This document shows positions 1 through 8,214 of a DNA stretch of 64,000 bases, piece after piece. How positions within the stretch are numbered: the first letter of the stretch is position 1; every line of letters starts with the position of its first letter. This DNA comes from AWTP1-13 sp963814055 (GTDB lineage Bacteria > Pseudomonadota > Alphaproteobacteria > Rhizobiales > Hyphomicrobiaceae): the NCBI GenBank assembly GCA_963814055.1, contig CAWFBJ010000030.1:248001-312000 (forward strand). Reading direction: 5' to 3'. The notes below the pieces were generated by a model. The model was not told the origin of the DNA. It did not search any database and saw nothing but the letters and a program-made list of their open reading frames with translations. The translations under genes and the position numbers were made by a program.

Positions 1-63
1 CAGCCCTTCGACGTTGCCCAGGCTGAAGCTGGCCTTGCGCTGGCGTTGCGCACCCAGGCCTGA
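1..63 (+). CDS. C-terminal tail of an upstream gene (possibly nagZ)
   Basis: The window opens inside a reading frame that runs 20 codons to a TGA at 61-63 and ends in LALALRTQA. Sixty-two bases then separate it from scpA. In related Hyphomicrobiales the gene just before scpA is commonly the beta-N-acetylhexosaminidase nagZ, so that is the likeliest identity. This rests on neighbourhood only; twenty residues carry no diagnostic motif. Confidence 0.4.
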   Translation, partial: QPFDVAQAEAGLALALRTQA

Positions 64-125
64 ATCGGTGTAGTGTCCCGCCGATTCACAGGTTATCCAC
101 CGTTCAGGCCGAGTGCATCTGCATC

Positions 126-981
126 ATGGTCACAACGAATCAGCAGCCAGAGCCTGCTCCCGAACCGGGCCCCGAGCCCGCGTTCGAGGGTTGGGCCGAC
201 GCCGACGACGCCCCGCGCGCCGGCGAAGCGCTGATCGTCAATCTGGAGGGCTTCGAGGGTCCGCTGGACCTGCTGCTGGCGCTGGCCCGCACGCAGAAGG
301 TGGACCTCGCCAAGATCTCGGTGCTGGCGCTGGCCGAGCAGTATCTCGAATTCGTCAACCAGGCGCTGAAAGCCCGCCTGGAACTGGCGGCCGACTATCT
401 GGTGATGGCGGCGTGGCTGGCTTTTCTCAAGTCCAAGCTTCTGCTGCCCCGGGAAGAAGGTCACGAGGACCAGCCCACCGGCGACGAACTGGCAGCGCGC
501 CTCGCCTTCCGCCTGATGCGGCTGGAGGCCATGCGCCACGCCGCCGGGCAACTCGATCACGCGCAAGCGGCTGGGCCGCGACGTGTTCACGCGTGGCAAT
601 CCCGAAGGCGTGCGCACCATCCGCACGCGCAAGTATACGGCGATGATTTTCGATCTGCTGAAGGCCTATGCCGATCAGCGCAAAAAGACGGTCAAGCGCG
701 TGCACGTGGTGCCGCGGCGCACGGTGTGGTCGATCAAGGAGGCGCGCCAGCGCCTGGAGAGCCTGCTGGGCGAAGGCGTCGGCGACTGGGTGCAGCTCGA
801 TCTGTTCCTCCAGCGCTACGGGGCCATGCCCGACATTGCCCGCACGGCGCGCGCAAGCTCCTTCGGGGCGACGCTGGAAATGGCCCGCGAAGGGCTCGTG
901 GAGCTGTCGCAGGCCGAACCTTACGCGCCTATCTACATGCGCAGACGCGACCAGGATGCCACCTGGCAGCGCATTACCTGA
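126..981 (+). CDS. scpA: Segregation and condensation protein A (frame broken once)
   Basis: ScpA is the kleisin subunit that bridges the SMC ATPase heads and works with ScpB in chromosome condensation and segregation. The N-terminal part shows the family hallmark EGPLDLLLALARTQKVDL followed by LEQYLEF-like and DYLVMAAWLAFLKSKLLLP segments. The C-terminal winged-helix part (RTVWSIKEARQRLESLLG, then ASSFGATLEMAREGLVELSQ) lies in the next frame from about position 560. Continuity is restored by removing one base around 556-561, giving about 284 residues, a normal family length. The stop is at 979-981. scpB follows, as usual. The break is more likely a sequence error than a real mutation, because both halves are fully conserved. 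The leader of about 30 residues is rich in Pro and Glu, and the start codon is only moderately certain because no strong ribosome binding site precedes it. Confidence 0.9.
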
Positions 982-1096
982 CTGTCACGCAGTTGAGTTG
1001 CCGGAGCAGAACACTGCCGAAGAACAAGGGGACAGGAATGGTTCCGCCGAAGCTCAACGTGGTGCCGCAGGACTCCGCGCCGATGACGGCGCGAGG

Positions 1097-1862
1097 ATGT
1101 CCGTGGTGGAGACGGACATCGATCCGAGCGAAGTGCTGGCGCACGAAGGGTGGCGCGGGTTGCCTTCCAACGTGACGAACCTGCCATCGGCGGACCGGCG
1201 CGAGCAGTTGCGCATCCTGGAGGCGCTGCTGTTTGCAGCTTCCGAGCCGATTGCAGAGAACTACCTGTCGCAACACCTCAACGCCAGCGATGACGTTCCC
1301 GCGCTGCTGGAGGAACTGAAGGGGTTTTACGCCAGCCGCGGCGTCAATCTCGTCAAGGTGGCAGACAAGTGGACGTTCCGCACGGCGGAGGATCTTTCCT
1401 ATCTGCTGGAGCGCCACGCCACCGAGCAGCGGCGCCTGTCCAAGGCGGCACTGGAGACACTGGCCATCATCGCCTACCACCAGCCGGTGACGCGCGCCGA
1501 GATCGAGGAGATCCGCGGCGTGGCCGCCTCCGCCGGCACGCTCGATGTGCTGATGGAAATCGGCTGGGTGCGGCCGCGCGGCCGTCGCCGGGCGCCAGGG
1601 CGGCCCATCACCTACGGCACGACGGAAGAGTTCCTGATCCACTTCGGGCTGGAGTTCGATCAAGGATCTTCCGGGCCTTGCCGAGCTCAAGGGCGCCGGT
1701 CTGCTGGAGAACAATCTGCCGCCCGACTTCACCGTGCCCGAGCCCACCGACGCCTCCGCACTGATGGCCGATGAACTGCCGCTCGAAGCCGGCGACGAGG
1801 AAGGGCCGCCCACATTGTTCTCCAGTGATCCTCACGACGACGAAGGAACGGGTTCTGCCTAG
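1097..1862 (+). CDS. scpB: Segregation and condensation protein B (frame broken once)
   Basis: ScpB dimerises and binds ScpA in the SMC-ScpAB condensin. The sequence shows the tandem winged-helix signatures: QLRILEALLFAASEPI, then LSKAALETLAIIAYHQPVT, RAEIEEIRGV and GRPITYGTTEEFLIHFGL. After FGLE the expected continuation SIKDLPGLAELKGAGLL is in the next frame; deleting one base near 1654-1658 joins them. The protein then runs to the TAG at 1860-1862, about 254 residues. The start at 1097 (MSVVETDIDPSEV) is a choice. An ATG at 1038 in another frame has a better ribosome binding site, so an additional error near the N terminus is possible. The C-terminal tail is acidic, as is usual in alphaproteobacteria. 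Confidence 0.9.
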
Positions 1863-1884
1863 CCCCTTTCCGCTTGCGCTACCC

Positions 1885-1947
1885 CGTGGTGAGCCAGTCG
1901 AACCACGGCTTGGTGCCCGCGGTCCGTCCTTCGACTGGCTCAGGACG
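1885..1947 (+). repeat. Inverted pair of CGTGGT/CGTCCT palindromes (Q family, copy 1)
   Basis: Two imperfect hairpins lie 17 bp apart between scpB and the ABC ATPase gene. The first (1885-1907) has arms CGTGGT/ACCACG around GAGCCAGTCGA. The second (1925-1947) has arms CGTCCT/AGGACG around TTCGACTGGCTC. Their cores are reverse complements of each other, so the unit as a whole is an inverted repeat. Related pairs or singletons occur at 7929-7990 and 15865-15887. Such elements are widespread in proteobacterial intergenic DNA. The rest of 1863-2106 holds no gene that I can support. Confidence 0.85.
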
Positions 1948-2106
1948 AGAGAGTGTGCGCTGCCGGGAGATGCATTGCCTCTTGCTCCCTGACCGGGCCG
2001 CTCGCCCTTCATGCCAGAACATGACTCGCGTTCTCAACAATTGTGATAGAGCAGCACCGCGGCTTCGGCACGGGATGCGCCATGCCGGCGGTACTCGCCC
2101 GAGAGC

Positions 2107-3255
2107 TTGTTCGTGAGTTTCACCGATTTCATCTGGCGCAAACGCCCCGATTCGACCGAGGGCGCCGCCCGTCCGGCGGCGGGACGCGCCGCGGGGACGA
2201 TCGCTGCGCGGCTGACGTTCGAGCGCGTCGAACGTCAGTTTGCCGCCTCCCATGCCCTCAACGGATTCTCGCTCGATATTGCGCCGGCTGAGGTCGTGTG
2301 CCTGCTGGGGCCATCCGGCAGCGGCAAGACCACGCTGCTGCGGATCGCCTCCGGCATCGAAAAGCCGACCGCCGGCCGCGTGCTCATCAATGATTTCGAG
2401 GTGGCCGGGCCGGAGCGCTTCGTGCCGCCCGAGAAGCGCAATGTCGGCTTGATGTTTCAGGACTTCGCGCTGTTTCCCCATCTGACCATCCGCGACAACG
2501 TCGCCTTCGGGCTCAAGTCTCTGCCGCGCGAGGATGCGGCGCGCGAAGCGATGGCGGCGCTGAGCCGGGTCGGCCTCCAGCGCTACGCCGACGACTATCC
2601 GCACATCCTTTCCGGCGGCGAGCAGCAGCGGGTGGCGCTTGCACGCGCCATCCTGCCGCGTCCCGCGGTGATGCTGATGGACGAGCCGTTCTCGGGACTC
2701 GACGTGCAGTTGCGCGAGCGCATGCAGGAAGAAACGCTGGCGCTGCTGCGGGAGACGCGGGCAACCTGCCTGATCGTGACGCACGCGCCCGCGGAGGCGA
2801 TACGGCTGGGCGACCGCATCGCGGTCATGCGTGCCGGCCGGTTGGTGCAGGTGGGCAAGGCCGAGGAACTCTACCGCAATCCCACCGATTTGTTCGTCGC
2901 GCGCCTGTTTTCCGAGATCAACGAGATCCCCTTTATCGTGCAGGGCGGCGCGCTCAGGACCCCGATCGGCACGTTCGTCGTGCCTGATCTCAGCGACGGT
3001 GACGCGGCCATTCTGTGCATCCGCCGGCGCTCCATTCGCCTGCAGCCGTCCGGCCAGGGGTTGCCTGGGCGCGTACTGCACATCAAGTTCCTGGGCGATC
3101 TGGCGGTGCTGGAAATCGCCGCACAGGGCTTCGAGCGCCCGCTTGTTACGGTGGTACGCGAGGGCGAGGAGCCAGCGCGGGGCAGCGAGGTGGCACTTTC
3201 CGTCGATCCGGAAAGCGTGCTGGTGTTTCCGGCGGAAGCGGATGCAGAACAGTGA
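2107..3255 (+). CDS. ABC transporter ATP-binding protein (FbpC/PotA type)
   Basis: Cytoplasmic ATPase of an ABC importer. Walker A is GPSGSGKTT (about residues 69-77), the Q-loop lies in MFQDFALFPHL, the signature is LSGGEQQRVALARA, Walker B is VMLMDEPFSGLD and the switch histidine is in IVTHAPAEA. The C-terminal 100 residues look like the OB-fold (TOBE) regulatory domain found in Fe3+, spermidine and sugar importer ATPases. The N terminus carries about 40 extra residues before the ABC domain. The start is TTG 2107 or GTG 2113. No permease or binding-protein gene lies beside it, so its partners must be encoded elsewhere and the substrate cannot be named. It sits between scpB and tatA, where other genomes often have nothing. 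Confidence 0.8.
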   Translation: MFVSFTDFIWRKRPDSTEGAARPAAGRAAGTIAARLTFERVERQFAASHALNGFSLDIAPAEVVCLLGPSGSGKTTLLRIASGIEKPTAGRVLINDFEVAGPERFVPPEKRNVGLMFQDFALFPHLTIRDNVAFGLKSLPREDAAREAMAALSRVGLQRYADDYPHILSGGEQQRVALARAILPRPAVMLMDEPFSGLDVQLRERMQEETLALLRETRATCLIVTHAPAEAIRLGDRIAVMRAGRLVQVGKAEELYRNPTDLFVARLFSEINEIPFIVQGGALRTPIGTFVVPDLSDGDAAILCIRRRSIRLQPSGQGLPGRVLHIKFLGDLAVLEIAAQGFERPLVTVVREGEEPARGSEVALSVDPESVLVFPAEADAEQ

Positions 3256-3303
3256 CCCGAATGTGATGCCCCCGCGGGCGGAAATGTCTTGAATTCCAAA
3301 CGA

Positions 3304-3317
3304 TTTACTTAAGTAAA
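3304..3317 (+). promoter_or_regulatory. Perfect 14-bp AT-rich palindrome upstream of tatA
   Basis: TTTACTTAAGTAAA is a perfect palindrome in a GC-rich background, 117 bp before the tatA start and 48 bp after the preceding stop. The form (TTACTT-AAGTAA half-sites) resembles operators of small dimeric repressors such as MarR-type proteins. That similarity is from memory and no such regulator is nearby. It could also be chance or part of a -35/-10 region. Confidence 0.35.
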
Positions 3318-3433
3318 GGTAAGGTTGGCAAACTTGCCCGCGGCGCTCCTTTCTGCGATACTGTGGCAAAGGTGCAAAGCGGCGCGAGCCGCAAAGGGAG
3401 CCCGCGGCGCAGGCCGCAGAGGAGCATAACCAA

Positions 3434-3700
3434 ATGGGTGGCTTGAGCGTCTGGCACTGGCTCATTTTCCTGGTCGTTGCCCTGCTGCTGTTCGGCGGCA
3501 GCGGCAAGATTTCCTCGATCATGGGCGACGTGGCCAAGGGCATCAAAAGCTTCAAGAAGGGCATGACCGAGGAAGACGAGACTGCGGCGAAGCCTGCGAC
3601 CGACCCTTTCAAGAAGGACGATCCGCGCGCCATCGATAGCGCCGCAAGGCCCGCAACTCAGGCCGGTCAGACCACGCCGCACGCCAACAAGGTCGGCTGA
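3434..3700 (+). CDS. tatA: Sec-independent translocase subunit TatA
   Basis: TatA forms the transmembrane channel-like oligomer that moves folded, twin-arginine-signal proteins across the inner membrane. The 88-residue product starts MGGLSVWHWLIFLVVALLLFG, the short N-terminal membrane helix, followed by the amphipathic helix (GKISSIMGDVAKGIKSFKKG) and a polar tail, exactly the TatA layout. A purine-rich stretch (cagaggagcataacc) precedes the ATG. tatB and tatC follow in the same direction, forming a complete tatABC operon. A Tat-dependent substrate in this window is the binding protein at 34346-35395. Confidence 0.95.
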   Translation: MGGLSVWHWLIFLVVALLLFGGSGKISSIMGDVAKGIKSFKKGMTEEDETAAKPATDPFKKDDPRAIDSAARPATQAGQTTPHANKVG

Positions 3701-3814
3701 GGCCCGGACTGGGATTTCTGGCCGGGCAAGCGCGGGTTCCGTTTGATCGGGCATGCCCTTGACGTTATGCCTTCCGGGGTGGGCCGACCCCGCGTGTCCG
3801 CAACCGGGTAGCCG

Positions 3815-4309
3815 ATGTTCGACATCACTTCCAGCAAGCTTCTGTTGCTCGGCATCGTGGCGCTGCTCGTCATCGGTCCGAAGGACTTTCCGGCGCTGCT
3901 GCGCACGATCGGCAAGTACGTCGGTATCGTCAGGGGGCACGCCAAGGAGTTTCGCGCGCAGTTCGACGAGGCCATGCGCGAGTCCGAGCTTGCCGACCTG
4001 AAGAAGGACGTCGAGAACATCGCGCGCGAGACGGAAGCGTCCCTGCAGGCCACCGGGCAAACCGTGGAGAGCAGCCTCAACGAGGCGCGCCAGAGCATCG
4101 ACACCTCGATCGACACGGCGACGAAGCCGCCGCCCGATCCCTTCGCGCACGATGCCGACGGGATCCCGATTGCGCCGCCGCCGCCGGCCATCGAGACCAG
4201 CAATCTGAACGGATCGCACGCCGGCGAAGCACCCGCGGACACCTCGGGCGAAACCACGACCCAGACAGTCGAAGAGCCGCGACGCCCGGCCGAGAAGAGT
4301 GGCGCTTGA
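3815..4309 (+). CDS. tatB: Sec-independent translocase subunit TatB
   Basis: TatB pairs with TatC to form the twin-arginine signal-peptide receptor. The protein begins MFDITSSKLLLLGIVALLVI, the TatB N-terminal membrane helix with the Gly-Pro hinge (IGPKDFPALLRTIGKY), then a long amphipathic helix and an acidic, proline-rich C terminus. At 164 residues it is a typical TatB and longer than TatA. It lies 114 bp after tatA and 14 bp before tatC. Confidence 0.95.
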   Translation: MFDITSSKLLLLGIVALLVIGPKDFPALLRTIGKYVGIVRGHAKEFRAQFDEAMRESELADLKKDVENIARETEASLQATGQTVESSLNEARQSIDTSIDTATKPPPDPFAHDADGIPIAPPPPAIETSNLNGSHAGEAPADTSGETTTQTVEEPRRPAEKSGA

Positions 4310-4323
4310 AGGGCTGAAGCTGG

Positions 4324-5172
4324 ATGCAGGACAAGCCCGACATTGCCGCCGCCCCGGGGCAGCCCCCCGGTCAGCCTGACGGCCATGACGACGTGGAGGC
4401 CTCCAAGGCGCCGCTGATCGAGCATCTCATCGAGCTGCGCCAGCGGCTGATGTATGCGCTGGCCGGCGTGGGCGTAGGCTTCGTGCTCTGCTTCTCGGTT
4501 GCCACGCAAATCTACAACCTGCTGGTCTGGCCCTATCAGGTGGCGCGCGGCCCCGGCCAGAAGATCGAGATGATCTACACCGCGCCGCACGAGTTCTTCT
4601 TCACCAAGTTGAAGCTCGCGCTGTTCGGTGCCGTGTTCCTGGCGTTCCCCATCATCGCCTACCAGCTCTACAAGTTCGTCGCGCCCGGCCTCTACAAGAA
4701 CGAGCGCCAGGCCTTCCGGCCCTACCTGCTGTGGAGCTTCCTGCTGTTCATCGGTGGTGCGCTGGTGGTCTATTTCGTGGTCATGCCGCTGGCGATGATC
4801 TTCTTCCTGTCGATGGAGCAGACCGGTGGACCGGTCGAGATCCATCTGCAGGCCAAGGTCAGCGAGTACCTGTCGCTGATCATGACGCTGATCCTGGGCT
4901 TCGGCATCATGTTCCAGCTGCCGGTGGTGCTGAGCCTGCTGGCGCAGGCCGGCATCGTCAACGCGCAGCAACTGCGGGATTTTCGCCGCTATGCCATCGT
5001 CGCGATCACCGGTGTCGCCGCCGTGCTGTCGCCACCCGATCCCTTCAGCATGATCGCCATGGCGCTGCCGACTATCCTGCTCTACGAGGCCGGCATCTGG
5101 CGGGTGGGTATGGTGGAAAAGCAGCGGCGCGCCAAGGAGGCGGCCGAGCAGGCCGCGGCCGGGGCGGGGTAG
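4324..5172 (+). CDS. tatC: Sec-independent translocase subunit TatC
   Basis: TatC is the polytopic inner-membrane receptor that recognises twin-arginine signal peptides. The 282-residue product shows the conserved N-terminal HLIELRQRLMYALAGV, the periplasmic/cytoplasmic loops including ELFF-like HEFFFTKLKLALFGAVFL, FKFV-like YKFVAPGLYKNER, and six predicted membrane helices. The C terminus is a short charged, Ala-rich tail. It is the last gene of the tat operon; a palindromic repeat pair separates it from serS. Confidence 0.96.
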   Translation: MQDKPDIAAAPGQPPGQPDGHDDVEASKAPLIEHLIELRQRLMYALAGVGVGFVLCFSVATQIYNLLVWPYQVARGPGQKIEMIYTAPHEFFFTKLKLALFGAVFLAFPIIAYQLYKFVAPGLYKNERQAFRPYLLWSFLLFIGGALVVYFVVMPLAMIFFLSMEQTGGPVEIHLQAKVSEYLSLIMTLILGFGIMFQLPVVLSLLAQAGIVNAQQLRDFRRYAIVAITGVAAVLSPPDPFSMIAMALPTILLYEAGIWRVGMVEKQRRAKEAAEQAAAGAG

Positions 5173-5267
5173 GCAGCCAATTGCCGTGGCCTTGGTGTAG
5201 CGGGTCTCTGGTTCGAGCGTAGCTAGACCATTTCGACCTGCCGCCGTATACGAACCCGCAAAGAAAC

Positions 5268-5385
5268 GTCATTCCCGCGTAGGCGGGAATCCAGTTCACC
5301 GCGCCGCGTGGGTTCGCTCAGTTGTTGAATTGCAACCGCGCCGCTGCGGAAAAGTGCATGGGTCCCCGCCTCCGCGGGGATGACG
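5268..5385 (+). repeat. Inverted pair of GTCAT/GATCC-type palindromes between tatC and serS (P family)
   Basis: Two hairpins in opposite orientation. The first (5268-5292) begins GTC, has arms ATTCCCGC/GCGGGAAT with a 4-nt loop and ends CC. The second (5361-5384) has arms TCCCCGC/GCGGGGA with a 4-nt loop and ends TGACG. The outer ends are GTCAT...ATGAC and 68 bp of unique-looking DNA lies between. The same arrangement recurs at 12548-12638 and around the nuclease gene at 32173-32541. The right-hand hairpin ends only about 23 bp before the serS start, so it could affect serS expression. Confidence 0.85.
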
Positions 5386-5407
5386 TCGGAGCAAGAGGCG
5401 AGCGGCC

Positions 5408-6908
5408 GTGTTCGACATCAAGTGGATTCGCGACAATCCGGACGCGTTCGACGCGGGGCTGAGGAAGCGCGGGCTTGCGCCCGGCGGTGACGTCAAGTTT
5501 GCGCAAGAGCTGATCGCGCTCGACGAAGCGCGGCGCGGGCGTGATCACGCGGCTGCAGGAGGTGCAGGCGCGGCGCAATGCGGCGTCCAAGGAGATCGGC
5601 AAGGCGAAGGGCGCCAAGGACGAGGCGACGGCGGCCAAGCTGATGGCCGAGGTGGCGGCGCTCAAGGACGAGCTGGCCAAGGGTGAGGACGAGCAGAAGG
5701 CGCACGACAAGACGCTGCACGATGCGCTGTCGGTCATTCCGAACCTGCCGGCCGACGAGGTGCCGGAGGGCGCGGACGAGAAGGGCAACAAGGAAATCCG
5801 CAAGGTCGGCACGCCGCCCAAGCTCGGCTGGACCAACAAGCCGCTGCAGCACTTCGAGATCGGCGAGGCGCTGGGGCTGATGGACTTCGAGACGGCGGCG
5901 AAGCTGTCGGGCGCGCGGTTCGTGGTGCTCAAGGGCCTGATGGCGCGGCTGGAGCGGGCGCTGGCGTCGTTCATGCTCGATATTCACACGGCGCCGGAGA
6001 AGGGCGGGATCGGCGGCTACACCGAGATCGCGCCGCCGATGATGGTGCGCGACGAGGTGATGTACGGCACGGCGCAGTTGCCGAAGTTCGAGGATGATCA
6101 GTTCAAGGCCGTTCGCCAGATAACTGGCCACGAGAAAATTCTCATAGAACAGCAAAAGCTGGATGACCTGCTAACTGACGATGAAAAGGAATTTCTCGAT
6201 AGTCAAGACAAGTCGATCTCGACTGATATGTACCGCGCGATCGCGTTGCGGGTTCTTGAGAAATACAAAACTGCAGCCTTAGCTACTCCCAGGTCAGAGG
6301 CCTATTGGCTCATCCCCACCGCCGAAGTGCCGCTCACCAACCTGGTGCGCGAGTCCATCCGCGAAGAGGCGGAGCTGCCGATCCGCGTGACGGCTTACAC
6401 GCCGTGCTTCCGCGCCGAGGCCGGCGCGGCGGGCAAGGACACGCGCGGCATGATCCGGCAGCACCAGTTCTCCAAGGTGGAGCTGGTGTCGATCACCACA
6501 CCCGAGCAGAGCGCGGCCGAGCACGAGCGCATGACGGCCTGCGCCGAGGAGGTTCTCAAGCGCCTCGGGCTCGCCTATCGCACCATGCTGCTGTGTACCG
6601 GCGACATGGGCTTTGCGGCGCGCAAGACCTACGACATCGAGGTGTGGCTGCCGGGGCAGAACACCTATCGCGAGATTTCCTCGTGCTCGGTGTGCGGCGA
6701 CTTCCAGGCGCGGCGCATGAACGCGCGCTACCGGCCCAAGGGCGCGAAGGACACGCGCTTTCTGCACACGCTCAACGGCTCGGGGCTGGCGGTGGGGCGC
6801 ACGCTGATCGCCATCCTGGAGAACTACCAGCAGGCCGACGGCTCAGTCGCGATCCCCGACGCGCTGGTGCCCTACATGGGTGGCGTGACGAAGATCGAGA
6901 AGGCGTAG
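5408..6908 (+). CDS. serS: Seryl-tRNA synthetase (frame broken once; carries a ~60-residue insertion)
   Basis: Charges tRNA-Ser with serine. The coiled-coil tRNA-binding arm (about residues 1-110) is followed by the class II catalytic core: YTEIAPPMMVRDEVMYGT, YWLIPTAEVPLTNLVRE, YTPCFRAEAGAAGKDTRGMIRQHQFSKVE (motif 2) and LNGSGLAVGRTLIAILENYQ (motif 3). The GTG at 5408 starts the frame. One extra base near 5545-5551 must be removed to join DEARR to VITRLQEVQARRNAASKEIG. The corrected length is about 499 residues, well above the usual 420-430. The excess comes from an in-frame segment at about 6108-6302, between motif 1 and the WLIPTAEVPLTN strand, that is clearly poorer in GC than the rest of the gene. 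Confidence 0.93.
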
Positions 6909-6925
6909 GTGCGGGAACAAGGCCG

Positions 6926-7903
6926 ATGCAGAACGCTGCCTTTACGCTGGTGATGCTGCCACCGCACTCGGACACGCGGCGGGCCTGGGCGGCGCGCGTG
7001 GCCGCGGAGCCGATCGGCGTGCGGGTGCTGCAACCCGGGACCACGCAGGACGCGGTGCACGACATCGCCGAGGCGGAGGCGGCCTTCGGCGTGATCCCGC
7101 CGGAGGTGCTGGCCGCCGCGCGTCGCCTGCGCTGGCTGCAGGCGCCACAGGCGGCGCCGCCGGCCGGGTTCTACTATCCCGCGCTTGTCGCGCATCCCGT
7201 GGTGGTCACCAACTTCCGCGAGATCTTCAACGATCACATCGGCGCGCACATCATGGCGTTCGTGCTCGCCTTCGCGCGCGACTTCCATAGCTACCTGCCG
7301 CAGCAGGTGCGGCGGCAATACCAGGCCAAGACGCTCGACACCGGAGTGGTCCACCTGCCGGAGGCGACGGCGCTGATCGTCGGTGTGGGCGGGATCGGCA
7401 GCGAGGCGGCGCGCCTGTGCAAGGCGTTCGGCATGCGGGTGATCGGTGTCGATGCCCGGCGCAGCGACACGCCGGCGGGCGTGGACGAGCTGCACGGACC
7501 CGATCAGCTCGACGCGCTGCTGCCGCAGGCGGATTTCGTGATCATGACCATCCCGCATACGCCGGCGACGGAAGGGCTGATGGATCGGGCGCGCTTGCGC
7601 CGCATGAAGCCGGCGGCGTTCCTGATCAACATCGGCCGCGGCATGACGGTGCGCCTCGACGACCTGGTGGCGGCGCTGCACACCGGTGAGATCGCCGGCG
7701 CCGGCCTCGACGTGTTCGAGATCGAGCCGCTGCCCGCCGACCATGCGCTGTGGACCGCGCCCAACGTGCTGATCACACCGCACACCGCGGGCTACGGGCC
7801 CTACCTCGACGACCGGCGCCTCGACATTCTGCTCGACAACTGCCGCCGCTTCGCCGCCGGCCAACCCCTGCGCAACGTGGTGGACAAGGCGTCCTGGTTC
7901 TGA
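6926..7903 (+). CDS. D-2-hydroxyacid dehydrogenase family protein
   Basis: NAD(P)-dependent oxidoreductase of the D-isomer-specific 2-hydroxyacid dehydrogenase family. The Rossmann fingerprint GVGGIGSEAARL is present, followed by NIGRGMTVRLDDL, AGAGLDVFEIEPLP and a catalytic His in ITPHTAGYGPY. The length of 325 residues is typical. The first 110 residues form the less conserved substrate domain. It starts 17 bp after serS and probably shares its transcript. The substrate cannot be decided from sequence; glyoxylate/hydroxypyruvate reductase-type activity is the default for this branch. Confidence 0.85.
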   Translation: MQNAAFTLVMLPPHSDTRRAWAARVAAEPIGVRVLQPGTTQDAVHDIAEAEAAFGVIPPEVLAAARRLRWLQAPQAAPPAGFYYPALVAHPVVVTNFREIFNDHIGAHIMAFVLAFARDFHSYLPQQVRRQYQAKTLDTGVVHLPEATALIVGVGGIGSEAARLCKAFGMRVIGVDARRSDTPAGVDELHGPDQLDALLPQADFVIMTIPHTPATEGLMDRARLRRMKPAAFLINIGRGMTVRLDDLVAALHTGEIAGAGLDVFEIEPLPADHALWTAPNVLITPHTAGYGPYLDDRRLDILLDNCRRFAAGQPLRNVVDKASWF

Positions 7904-7928
7904 AGCAGAATCTCCACGCACTCGACCT

Positions 7929-7990
7929 CGTCCTGAGCCTGTCGAAGGACGGCTGCGCGCTCTGAGGCGTGGTTCGACAGGCTCACCACG
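7929..7990 (+). repeat. Inverted pair of CGTCCT/CGTGGT palindromes (Q family, copy 2)
   Basis: Hairpin one (7929-7951) has arms CGTCCT/AGGACG around GAGCCTGTCGA. Hairpin two (7968-7990) has arms CGTGGT/ACCACG around TTCGACAGGCTC. The cores are reverse complements, as in the pair at 1885-1947, but the order of the arm types is swapped. The rest of the 311-bp gap 7904-8214 shows no coding signal I trust. The promoter of the efflux operon should lie in its second half. Confidence 0.85.
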
Positions 7991-8214
7991 GGTTGGAGTG
8001 CAAATCTCGCCGAAGATGGAACCGGCAGGCGATGGGAGCAGTTTCCTGTCATCTTGAGCACAGGCCTTCGCGGGCTATCGCACAAGCATGACGGTGGTGC
8101 GCGACGCAACGTCGAGCGACGGGATTGGGCCACTGTCGCGTTTTATAGTTGCGGGCGGGGCTGATCCCAACGAATTTTTGTGTGTTTCAGCAGGCGGAAG
8201 GTCGAGGCAGGCTC

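Noticed and set aside
126..6908. Programmed ribosomal frameshifting in scpA, scpB and serS
   Set aside because: The breaks lack slippery heptamers and downstream structures, occur in unrelated genes throughout the window and all have the same one-extra-base form. Sequence error explains them better.
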